64,000 bases of DNA. It comes from Gracilariopsis chorda. Lineage: Eukaryota; Rhodophyta; Florideophyceae; Gracilariales; Gracilariaceae. The stretch covers positions 62,001-126,000 of the forward strand of contig NBIV01000095.1 of NCBI GenBank assembly GCA_003194525.1, given 5' to 3'. The translations under genes and the position numbers were made by a program. Of this stretch, positions 43,290-52,254 are shown piece by piece (position 1 is the first letter of the stretch; each line of letters begins with the position of its first letter). The notes under the pieces are model-generated. The model saw only the letters and a list, made by a program, of their open reading frames with translations. It was not told the origin of the DNA and made no database searches.

Positions 43290-45457
43290 TGATTGATGTG
43301 TATAAAAACGGACAAACTTTGTCGCTCAAAAGAAACCAACTGTACTACAAATGAGGAAGAATGCATAACTCACCAGCAGCATGTACCCGAAAAAGAGACG
43401 GGTCTGCACGAATCCCTCCAAGTGCGAGCGTATGTAATAATAGTACTTACCATACACTAAAATGTAAGCACCGACGCTTTCACCATACACCAGTCTCGAC
43501 CAAATCCATTTGGAGTTCTCAGCAACCAGCTGAAATTCTACCGCTGAAGGGGTGGCGATGATCGTAAGTAGCATTAACATGATAAACACAATCGCAAGCA
43601 TTTCGTAAACCTGAAGGTGTTGTGATCCCACATATCTCTAAACGTGAAATTTACTTCAACATAGATGGAACTGGAGGGCATGAGACCCATACAATAGCCA
43701 AAAACTGTGACCGGCGATACCATGGAGCCTTGGAAATCTCTCGATAAATCTTAGTGGTTCCCCTAGGTGAATCGTACCGGTGGCTTTGATTCTTTGCAAT
43801 GATTGCTCCCATGACTGCTAGAGGCATGGTAACCAGTGCCCACAAGGGTGCCACAGAAGCAATGGTCCAAAGTGAAAGGGCGCTGTTGGATCTGTATAAC
43901 AGAGCTACAGAATTGAGGTGGACCCATATCGATGGCGCCGGACCGCAAAGTACAAGAACTGTGACCATAGCTTTACGAACCGAGGCACTGGCGCCCATCT
44001 GCATGTACAGATATCCGCTGGTTAAGCCAGCTATTCCACCGGTGGCAACATACGAACATACGGCGGTAGTATATATTGCGCCATGGAAGAGCGGATGAAA
44101 GGACTCGAGCGCTCCAAACGTAAGTAGTGTGAAACAAAGGATGAGAAGCTGAACACCCGTTTCCAAGAGCCGGCACAGCAAAGTCAAATTCTTCGGGAAT
44201 CGGAATACATCGGCGTAAAGCAATTTCCAACCGTAGTCATCGGAATCATCTTCAGCTTCTAGCGCCTCGTACTCTCTAAAGTATTTCCGCACAACGCACA
44301 AGAAGACAGAAACCAACAAGCCCATGAGCAAAAAAGCAATTAGTGTAACAGGTATCTTGTCTGTGGCTGACAATAGGTGTCTGGTCTGTGTGGAACTGAC
44401 ATAGATACTCTGGCTGGGACTGACAATAGGAAAGAGATGTCTCAAAAGGGGCGCTTTGTGAAGGAACGGTCGCAATTATGGAATTTAAAGTAGGGGAAAG
44501 GTCGCAAATATGGAATCCAGTAGCGTATACAATGCGGGAGTTTGCTTGCCTCGGTTCAGAATAGGACGGCCATCGACCGCTCCGAAGAACAGTTTTGTAA
44601 AGGAATATCCTAGTTGCAATTAGAACCGCATTTTCAATGCTAAACCAGTTGATTTTCCGATCACGCATGTGAAAGGGGTCTCTGTACTTGTCGGCCCGAC
44701 GGTCGACGGAGAATGTATGGAGAGAGAACTAATGTTAGGTCTTGTAATCCAGAGTTCGCAAAAAAAAGAAGACAGTGTCGCTGGTGAGCAAAGCCTACCT
44801 CTTGCCAGGAGACGCTGTACGAGAAGCAGATATTCACGTGTTCGCCTGGGACGAATTCGGCGGGCTTATCCGGAGTGGCGAAAGCCTCGATAATATGGTT
44901 ACCGCTAATATAAAAAAATACATTCGATATGAGTGTAAAGATAAAGCTTTGTGGTGGCCTCTTCATCCAATATCTCTCCAACAGATACCTTAATGGGGAG
45001 GTTATCGACCAGCATGTCATACACAAAACGCTTTTTAATAGCGTATGAAAACTGGTTGAATTGTTGAGGTGTGAGCGACTGTTCGCAAAGCAAACAATCA
45101 TGTAGCGACTCCCTCAAAGTAATGTTCTATAAATAGCGGACGAAATGGTCACCTGCGAGGAGTTCGCCGAGCTTGAGAGAACGATGAACAAGCGTTTGCG
45201 CTTTACACCAAAGCATCTTCTCGTAGAACTCGTAGCTTTTGGTGTGTGAGCTATATGGGGCTAGCATGTTGACCCATACATCAATGACCTGAATGAACAT
45301 AAAGCAAGGGGAGTGTGAGAATATTATTGTCGGGGCGCATGTGAAAAAGAAGTAAAGAAAGCAGAAGCAAAGCTCGTACCTGACCATCTTGATAGAGCTG
45401 TCAACGAGATCCCGAGACGGGAGATAGAAGGGTAAGCAAAGCTAGGAACGTAAGCAT
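43290..45457 (-). pseudogene. TM9SF1: TM9SF1-like nonaspanin, unprocessed pseudogene
   Basis: A multi-exon gene for a nine-span endomembrane protein. Exon 1 (45,457-45,380) encodes a signal peptide, MLTFLALLTLLSPVSGS, then TGA (45,401-45,403) and QLYQDGQ. Intron 1 (45,379-45,289; GT...TTCAG) joins to VIDVWVNMLAPYSSHTKSYEFY in exon 2, the typical nonaspanin start. Exon 2 has LGELLAGDH, a TAG at 45,127-45,129, LLCEQSL, YDMLVDNLPIK and, after a frameshift near 44,920, NHIIEAFA and FSYSVSWQE. Intron 2 (44,798-44,729) has a CTAAC near its AG. Exon 3 includes INWFSIENA; exon 4 from about 44,365 holds the transmembrane block with YGWKLLYADVFRFPKN and PRGTTKIYREISKAPWY. A frameshift near 43,650 and TGA at 43,326-43,328 precede ATKFVRF. 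Family identity is clear; five lesions show it is dead. Confidence 0.85.
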
Positions 45458-45847
45458 ACCAATAAGAGGTTTGGGCCAACGGTGACCCATAGCGAGGAAC
45501 GGAGGCATTGTGAAAGCAAATCCAAGCACTACGGTTCTGCAGTACGATAGCGAAAACGTGCAAGCTGACGGTTCTCTCTTTACTCTCTTTTACATTGGCA
45601 AAAGCGAAGGAGCTGTGAATCAGACCGGATTTTGGACAAGTATGAAGCACGCGAGGAGTGCGTGACGAGCGTATGTGAAGCTTCACGGGGGCAGGTGGTT
45701 GAGTTCCTAGGGCGGGGTATGAGGGGTAAGATAAACCACTATGGCTCATACCTATCTGACCTTGACAGGGGTATCCCACAGAACAAACGCTAGCTCGTCT
45801 TGGCGTTCGAGCTTGTAGGCGACTCGAGCGATGCTGATGCTCTTGTG

Positions 45848-45915
45848 GGAGCTCACTACAAGTATTGCTGGACAAGCTCGCATCACTGTCTGACTTTCCT
45901 AGCCTAGTCGTTTTA
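45848..45915 (+). repeat. Interspersed repeat, copy 2
   Basis: GGGAGCTCACTACAAGTATTGCTGGACAAGCTCGCATCACTGTCTG... TAGCCTAGTCGTTT. Followed at 45,954 by AGTTCGATTCTAAC, which with the TAGCCTAGTCGTT word resembles Pol III box A and box B. Confidence 0.65.
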
Positions 45916-46130
45916 AAGGTTATAGGCCCTCATCGCTGCCGCTGTGGTACACAGTTCGATTCTAACTAGTCACCATTGCCTCTGCTCCGCACTTTCCGTT
46001 GCACACAGTCAGGCCGATCATCGGGGATTGTTACACGTCTACATTACAATCACACCTACACATCTACACAACACGTCGTCAAAACACTACATACGCTTGG
46101 CTTCGGCTCCACCAAGTTTGAACAGGGAGT

Positions 46131-46150
46131 GTGGGAGCTCACTACAAGCT
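46131..46150 (+). repeat. Interspersed repeat, partial copy
   Basis: GTGGGAGCTCACTACAAGCT matches the start of the other copies, then diverges. It sits 40 bp before copy 3. Confidence 0.5.
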
Positions 46151-46187
46151 GGTTCGTAAATTGAAACTCGGTTCCGCCAACGCTCGT

Positions 46188-46265
46188 GGAAGCTCACTAC
46201 AAGTATCGCTGAACAAACTTGCATCAGTGTCTGGCCGGACGCTTTTGTAGCCCAGCCGTTTCACA
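46188..46265 (+). repeat. Interspersed repeat, copy 3
   Basis: GGAAGCTCACTACAAGTATCGCTGAACA...CATCAGTGTCTGGCCGGACGCTTTTGTAGCCCAGCCGTTTCACA. Closest to copy 1. It lies where the RAD50 homology stops. Confidence 0.7.
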
Positions 46266-46399
46266 GTTCTGGCACGCCGCGTAGTGTAATTTCCTGTGCG
46301 CGAGAAGCGAAACTGCAAACGCCACTCACGGCAGATCGCACTATCAAGCACTGTGCGCACTCCGGAAATGCCAGTATCTCTAAGTAGCCGCCCCGTCGA

Positions 46400-46653
46400 A
46401 CATAACGACGGCAACTAAACTTTCATCTCTACATCCTCTTGATGTTGACTTGATCTTGACGTATCCTCTTGAATACCTTTCTCGGTTTCCCCAATCTCCG
46501 CCTTTATCCTTCTCCTCCAGTCCCAATGTTTTGTGCTTTTCAGTCATCAAATTGGGCTGCAGTAGAGTCTGCTGAGATTGGTGAAGTCGATGCTCGGCCC
46601 TACGAAGTTCTTCTTTTTCGCGATCAACAAGGCCGGGTTTTTTTCTATGAGCT
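46400..46653 (-). pseudogene. RAD50: RAD50 relic, segment after the insertion
   Basis: Continues the RAD50 coiled coil beyond the gypsy insertion. Removing the element and one GAGCT copy joins KLQEL to IEKNPA; after a one-base frameshift near 46,640 the frame reads DREKEELRRAEHRLHQSQQ, then RGYVKIKSTSRG, which may correspond to the RGxDIxxIxIxS stretch just before the C-terminal ATPase lobe. The signature, Walker B and D-loop motifs are not found; homology stops near 46,400, close to an interspersed repeat. The C-terminus is therefore missing. Confidence 0.6.
46649..46653. repeat. Target-site duplication, left
   Basis: GAGCT, identical to 52,250-52,254 on the other side of gypsy element 2. 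Confidence 0.9.
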
Positions 46654-47098
46654 TGTTGTATCGACCGACCCATGTCTGTCGCACATTGCTATACCGGTTC
46701 TATTCTGCATGTGCTGGAATAATGCGTGCCGCTTTGTCACGCATATGCGCAAGGAGAGCATGACTACGCTTTTAGATTTCGATACCTTCCGTCGGACCCG
46801 GTTTGCGCTTTGCTGTACAAAGCGGAATCGTATGCATGTGCGTTTTTTCTCAACTTCTTGCGTTCGCACTTGTTGCTGCTACGACTACCATAGCTCCATC
46901 ATTGGGCACTACAAATAAACGCTTTCAGCTCCCAAGCTGAGAGCAACCTCGAGGAGCATCACAGAAGTTGCTCAAGAGGTGTGCCCTCCTTTCCACCTAC
47001 GCGAACCTCAGCGACCGACAAAACAATTCCCTATATCGACCAACAAGCCCTGCATCGTTTGATAGCTCTTACAGCGTTCAGTGTAACTCCAAACAACA
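46654..47098 (+). repeat. 5' LTR of gypsy element 2
   Basis: 445 bp, TGTTGT...ACAACA ends. About 10 differences by eye from the 3' LTR. Contains AATAAA at 46,913 and short hairpins (CGCTTTG/CAAAGCG at 46,806-46,824; TCAGCT/AGCTGA at 46,925-46,940). Confidence 0.95.
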
Positions 47099-47160
47099 AA
47101 GCGCTTTGCTCAAAGAATCTGGGTGGTTTTGTCTGCTCGTAGTAAGAAGCTACTGCAAAC

Positions 47161-50100
47161 ATGGCATCTTCGAATTATGGTGTTGTGTCTGTCATCCAGC
47201 CCCCGGTTCTCACGACGGTTGATCAGCCCTCTCTCATCAAGTTTGAAACCGCGTATACCGCCTACTGCGCAAAGGTTGAAGACGTGAATAAGGATCGAAG
47301 TGAGGAGGCAAAGCAGTCACCCGCATCCATCAAAGACTGTATGGAAACGTCTACTTTGCACGCCCTGTGCATAATGGAAGAAGTACCGGGAATTTCAACA
47401 GTGGAAGAAGCAACTGTAGAGAATGTTAAAGCTTGGTTCGAATCTGCTTCGAGTTCTGCGCCTAAAGACCTTTCGGAGTGTATCGATTCATCTTTGAGAT
47501 CCCTTACGTTTGTTCCGGACAAAGCGGACCCAGCAGGCGGGGTTTCAAACTTTATCATCAATGTGATAACCGTGTTGGATCAGAACAACGCCTCGGAAGT
47601 CTTACAGGACACTGATATGGCTAAGAAGTTTATGGACCGCCTCGTTCGCAAATTTCAGTCAGATCTTCTACAGGAACGAATCAGAATGCTGCGCATGGGG
47701 TGGAAGAAGGACCAACTTGCAAACATCAAGCTCTTCAAGGATGAAGTCGCCAATATCGCACTCGAAATATCCCTCACGGAGACGGCTCGTGCGCGTCTCA
47801 ATCCTCGCAAAACTCGTCAACATCGTGATCGTGGACGTCCTCGAGAAGCTGGCATAAGCTCTGATAAATCTGTCACCCCTCTTCCTTTTGAAATGAGAAA
47901 ATCTGCAAACACTGGAGCCAAGCGAAAGGCTCCCGAATGGATGGAACCCTGCTTAAACGAGAATTGTGACGGTATCCACCGCCTGAAGGACTGCCTGAAA
48001 ACGCCAACAGAACTCAAAAAGGAACTATTTGAGAAACTGTACAATAGCAAGAAAGTGAAGAGAGCTAAGTCTGTTAAAGTGCAACCGTTCTCAGACGTTA
48101 GGATACCAGATGCAAATGAAGGTCGTTTTCGCATAGCCCTCGAAGATGCAGTGTTTGATATCGTCCTTGGGGATTCTGGATCAGACTTTAGCGCAATTGA
48201 CTCTTCAATCTTCGACAAGGTGAAGACCGTCATGCCAGACATTAGTGCGAAGACTTTTAATCCACCTATACCCCTGGCAGGTGCGTTCAAGGCCGATAGC
48301 GGCACCAATTTCTCTGCATCTCGATCAGTGGTGCTCACAGCTACAATATATCTGCCTGGATCGAATATTACCGTGCGTGTTCGAGGTATTGAGTTCTATA
48401 TCGTGGATCAAACTATGGACGAGATTCTCCTGGGGCGCCTATTTCTGCATGCCATCGGATTCAACCTCAGAGATCACCTCCTTCGTGTACGTGACTCCAT
48501 TCACGACAAGCACATAGACGAACTGGGCATACCCGAAGCCAAGTTCGCCTCTGCGAAGTACGAGGGTCTCAGCTACATGGTGGCTGACAACGATCCCATA
48601 CAGCTTCCCGAGGGCCTTGCCGCTGGCATCGGGACGGATTCCATAGAATCCATCAACCAAGCCTTCGCTAAGATTCTTACTGAGGCAAAGGGCAATGGTA
48701 TCTCGGACAAAGGCCGTTCGAAACTCTCCAACATGCTCGAGCAGTACAGAGATGTCTTTCGAATTAAGCTTGGAAATGACCCACCGGTCGACGTACCACC
48801 GTTAACCATCACGCCTGTCGAAAATTCGAAGCCATACCGCTCCCCACAGCGTCGATATGCGCCTCAGCAAAGAGATTTTATTGTGCAAACGACTCGAGAA
48901 CTGGAGGCCGTAGGCGCCATCTACAAGAACCCTTCCGCACGTTGGGCGTCACCAGCTCTAGCCGTCCCGAAGCCAGGATCTACCAAACTACGATTCACTG
49001 TAGATCTGCGGGGACCCAATGCGAGGACAATACCGATTCAATCGGCAATGCCACACCTGGAATCAAAGTTCCAAGACACAGCCGGCAGCACCTGCTTTGC
49101 AAACGTGGACCTCGCCCACGGATACTGGCAGATACCACTTTCACCGGAATCCCAGGAAATGATGTCAATTCAAACTCCCCTTGGGGTTTATTCCTCTAAA
49201 CGGCTTCTTCAAGGAGGCAGCGATTCCGGCAATCACTTCCACGCAGTGCTCTCTCACAAATTCGACGGACGCGTCGAAAAGATGCTGCAGTGGATAGACG
49301 ATTTCCTCTTTTACGCTACAGACGAAGAAGAACTGCTGATCAACATTGAATCTTTCCTCTCCGTTTGCAACGAAATTGGGCTCAAGGTGCACGCCCAAAA
49401 GTCAACATTCTTCGCACAGGAAGCGCGGTTCTGTGGCCGCATTATATCTGCCGAAGGAGTACAGTACCACCCACGGCATTTTGAATCCCTAGTGTCAATG
49501 AAGACTCCCACCATGGCAAGTGAGCTTCAACAATTCGTCTGCGCCACAAATTGGATGCGCAATTCAATCCCAGCCTACGCCGAACGCATAGCACCACTTC
49601 ACGAGCTTCTTGAGCAATTCTACGCGAAGGTTGGTAAGCGAACAAAGAAAGCTTTGCGCAATCTCTCTCTCGGCACCTCATGGGGCGCGAACCATGATTC
49701 GGCTTTCACCGACATCAAAGCACAACTAGCTGCCTCTGTCAAACTCGCGCATCTGAAGTCCAATTGTTACATGTGCCTCTTTAGCGACGCGTCTGACACT
49801 CATTGGGGAGCAGTACTCACCCAGGTACCCCTCAAACAGAGGAACAAGATGATCGAGGAGCAACATCATGAACCACTCTGTTTCCTCTCCGGCGCTTTCT
49901 CCGGATCTGCAGCCAATTGGTCTGTTCCAGAAAAGGAAGGCTACGCGATCGTGGAAGCAATGTGTCGCCTGGACTACTTGGTCATGGGTCATGAAGTGAA
50001 CATCTTTACTGACCACTCCAACCTTGTCTATTTGTACGATCCGTATGGTAGAAACCCAGGTATATCGAGACACACCACAAGCAAGCTCATGCGCTGGGCT

Positions 50101-51768
50101 ATCAAGCTCAGTGCCTTTCGATATGTTATCGAACATCTCTCAGGAGGGCGCAACGTTTGGGCAGACATGCTAACGCGATGGGCTGTAAACCCAAAACGAA
50201 CAATCAGATGCACTAAATTGCTACGTGCCAAGTCCCTGATAGTGGCGCCAATCAATCCTGGAGTGGATGCAAAATTAGACTGGCCAGATCTTGAGGACAT
50301 CAAGAAATCGCAGAGACAGTCGAAGGATAAACCACCAAAAACCTTCAAGAAGTCTCCTGATGGCTACAGGACTGATAGCGATGTTTTGCGGATTCCCTCG
50401 GACGACGAGCTTCTTAAGCTGAGAATCGTCATCGCGGCCCATACAGGTCATGGAGGACATCGAAGTTCGAACGTAACCCTGGCTACAATCAAAGCACACT
50501 TCTCCTGGAAGGACGTAGATGAAAATGTAAAGGATTTCGTGAACACGTGCCTCCACTGCCTTTGCACAGCGTCTGGAAAGATCATTCCGGGTCCACTAGG
50601 CCACGGTCTCCACTCCGATCAACCCAACGAATTAATTCATTTCGACTTCCGCTACATGTCCCGTGGGGAAGACGGCTTTCTCTACGTACTAGTTATCAAA
50701 GATGACCACAGTGGATACGTTTGGCTCACACCTACAACCGAGACAACTGCTGAGGCCACTGCGAACATTTTAATTAAGTGGTTTGCCGCGTTTGGTGTAG
50801 CCAACCAGTGGGTGTCTGACCGTGGCTCTCACTTTAAGAACGAAGTCGTTCGTGTCCTCAAAGAAAGGACAAAGTCATCTCACCATTTTACGTTGGCATA
50901 CTGCCCCTGGTCAAATGGCACTGTTGAAGTAGTTTGCAGGGAACTTTTGCGCGTATGTCGTGCTCTTCTTTCCGAATATCAGCTTCCCCATAGCTGTTGG
51001 CCTAGTGTATTGCCGGTGGTTCAATCTGCTTTGAACAATGCTATTCTTGATCGCCTTGGAAAGCGTTGTCCCTTGACAGTTTTCACTGGTCATAAGCAAG
51101 ACTCGCCGTTCACTGCTATCACTAGGAACGTGGGTGGAAAGGTTCAGGTTCTGAAGCTTGAAAATATTCGCAAGGCACAGTTGGATCGGATTGAACAACT
51201 ACCATCGGCCCTCGACGGAATGCATAAAGATGTGGCTGAGCGTTCAACGAAGAAGCGGCAGCAAGCCGTTGCTAGCCACAACAGGAAAACAAACGTTCGT
51301 CCGATCAATTTTACAGAAGGAGATTTCGTTCTTCGAGGCGTACTACAGCGTGAGCGAACCAACAAACCGTCACTGAAATGGGTCGGACCGTATCGCGTTC
51401 TCGAATGTCGATCCGAGTACATTTTCCAGATCGAGTCTCTATTGAACGGTCGAAAGGAGGAGATTCACGGTAGAAGGTTAAAATTCTTTCGAAACAGGAG
51501 TTTTGAGGTCACTGAAGAACTCCAAGAGTATCTTGCTTACCAACAAAATGAACTTCTGGTCATCGATCGGTTTGTGGACATCAAACGGCGACAGGGGAAT
51601 ATAGAGTTACTCGTGAAATGGCGTGGATTTTCCGATGAGGAAACAGACTGGGTGACCCTTGCCTCACTTCGCGAAGACGTTCCTACGCTTGTGACTGAAT
51701 ACATGGAGGATTTCGAGAGAACCGGGACTCATCGTCAGCGCTCCATCGCTTCGTCAATCTCTAAGTGA
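47161..51768 (+). CDS. Gag-pol polyprotein of gypsy element 2
   Basis: 1535 residues in a single frame, starting 63 nt after the LTR. Gag occupies about 1-300, with a variant zinc knuckle CLNENCDGIHRLKDC near 262-276. Protease: GDSGSDFSAID, Asp at 338. Reverse transcriptase: FTVDLRG near 613, FANVDLAHGYWQ (Asp 651) and QWIDDFLFY (Asp 713, 714; Trp replaces the usual Tyr/Phe). RNase H: FSDASDTHWGAV (Asp 876) and FTDHSNLVYLY. Integrase: HTGHGGH and CLHC zinc site near 1092-1133, then Asp 1162, Asp 1220 and Glu 1256, a D,D-35-E core. C-terminal chromodomain at about 1465-1525 (VKWRGFSDEETDWVTL). Gag and pol are fused without a frameshift, so the Gag:Pol ratio must be set by some other means. All catalytic residues are present. 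Confidence 0.95.
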   Translation: MASSNYGVVSVIQPPVLTTVDQPSLIKFETAYTAYCAKVEDVNKDRSEEAKQSPASIKDCMETSTLHALCIMEEVPGISTVEEATVENVKAWFESASSSAPKDLSECIDSSLRSLTFVPDKADPAGGVSNFIINVITVLDQNNASEVLQDTDMAKKFMDRLVRKFQSDLLQERIRMLRMGWKKDQLANIKLFKDEVANIALEISLTETARARLNPRKTRQHRDRGRPREAGISSDKSVTPLPFEMRKSANTGAKRKAPEWMEPCLNENCDGIHRLKDCLKTPTELKKELFEKLYNSKKVKRAKSVKVQPFSDVRIPDANEGRFRIALEDAVFDIVLGDSGSDFSAIDSSIFDKVKTVMPDISAKTFNPPIPLAGAFKADSGTNFSASRSVVLTATIYLPGSNITVRVRGIEFYIVDQTMDEILLGRLFLHAIGFNLRDHLLRVRDSIHDKHIDELGIPEAKFASAKYEGLSYMVADNDPIQLPEGLAAGIGTDSIESINQAFAKILTEAKGNGISDKGRSKLSNMLEQYRDVFRIKLGNDPPVDVPPLTITPVENSKPYRSPQRRYAPQQRDFIVQTTRELEAVGAIYKNPSARWASPALAVPKPGSTKLRFTVDLRGPNARTIPIQSAMPHLESKFQDTAGSTCFANVDLAHGYWQIPLSPESQEMMSIQTPLGVYSSKRLLQGGSDSGNHFHAVLSHKFDGRVEKMLQWIDDFLFYATDEEELLINIESFLSVCNEIGLKVHAQKSTFFAQEARFCGRIISAEGVQYHPRHFESLVSMKTPTMASELQQFVCATNWMRNSIPAYAERIAPLHELLEQFYAKVGKRTKKALRNLSLGTSWGANHDSAFTDIKAQLAASVKLAHLKSNCYMCLFSDASDTHWGAVLTQVPLKQRNKMIEEQHHEPLCFLSGAFSGSAANWSVPEKEGYAIVEAMCRLDYLVMGHEVNIFTDHSNLVYLYDPYGRNPGISRHTTSKLMRWAIKLSAFRYVIEHLSGGRNVWADMLTRWAVNPKRTIRCTKLLRAKSLIVAPINPGVDAKLDWPDLEDIKKSQRQSKDKPPKTFKKSPDGYRTDSDVLRIPSDDELLKLRIVIAAHTGHGGHRSSNVTLATIKAHFSWKDVDENVKDFVNTCLHCLCTASGKIIPGPLGHGLHSDQPNELIHFDFRYMSRGEDGFLYVLVIKDDHSGYVWLTPTTETTAEATANILIKWFAAFGVANQWVSDRGSHFKNEVVRVLKERTKSSHHFTLAYCPWSNGTVEVVCRELLRVCRALLSEYQLPHSCWPSVLPVVQSALNNAILDRLGKRCPLTVFTGHKQDSPFTAITRNVGGKVQVLKLENIRKAQLDRIEQLPSALDGMHKDVAERSTKKRQQAVASHNRKTNVRPINFTEGDFVLRGVLQRERTNKPSLKWVGPYRVLECRSEYIFQIESLLNGRKEEIHGRRLKFFRNRSFEVTEELQEYLAYQQNELLVIDRFVDIKRRQGNIELLVKWRGFSDEETDWVTLASLREDVPTLVTEYMEDFERTGTHRQRSIASSISK

Positions 51769-51804
51769 TTTATTGATGCTTTCACATCATAACTCACGGG
51801 GCGC

Positions 51805-52249
51805 TGTTGTATCGACCGACCCATGTCTGTCGCGCATTGCTATACCGGTTCTATTCTGCATGTGCTGGAATAATGCGTGCCGCTTTGTCACGCATATGCG
51901 CAAGGAGAGCATGACTATGCTTTTAGATTTCGATACCTTCTGTCGGACCCGGTTTGCGCTTTTCTGTACAAAGCGGAATCGTATGCATGTGCGTTTTTTC
52001 TCAACTTCTTGCGTTCGCACTTGCTGCTGCTACGACTACCATAGCTCCATGTTTGGGCACTACAAATAATCGCTTTCAGCTCCCAAGCTGAGAGCAACCT
52101 CGAAGAGCATCACAGAAGTTGCTCAAGAGGTGTGCCCTCCTTTCCACCTACGCGAACCTCAGCGACCGACAAAACAATTCCCTATATCGACCAACAAGCC
52201 CTGCATCGTTTGATAGCTCTTACAGCGTTCAGTCTAACTCCAAACAACA
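51805..52249 (+). repeat. 3' LTR of gypsy element 2
   Basis: 445 bp, same ends as the 5' LTR. The AATAAA of the 5' copy reads AATAAT here. Confidence 0.95.
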
Positions 52250-52254
52250 GAGCT
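52250..52254. repeat. Target-site duplication, right
   Basis: GAGCT, identical to 46,649-46,653. Confidence 0.9.

Larger units (their letters stand above)
45458..46399. other. Intergenic, repeat-rich
   Basis: Between the TM9SF-like gene and the RAD50 remnant. Holds two full and one partial copies of the interspersed repeat. Open frames here lack domain features. Confidence 0.5.
46654..52249 (+). mobile_element. Ty3/gypsy LTR retrotransposon 2, intact
   Basis: A full-length element of 5596 bp: LTR, short leader, one 1535-codon gag-pol frame and LTR, flanked by a perfect 5-bp duplication (GAGCT). About 98% LTR identity, intact frame and all catalytic residues mark it as young and possibly still active. 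It lies in the opposite orientation inside the RAD50 relic. No clear tRNA primer site follows the 5' LTR; GCGCTTTGCT at 47,101-47,110 repeats a word from the LTR (46,805-46,814). The polypurine tract is weak (CACGGGGCGC). Confidence 0.95.

Noticed and set aside
45324-45875. 183-codon minus ORF upstream of TM9SF
   Set aside because: It overlaps exon 1 in another frame; the signal-peptide frame that splices to the conserved nonaspanin start is preferred.
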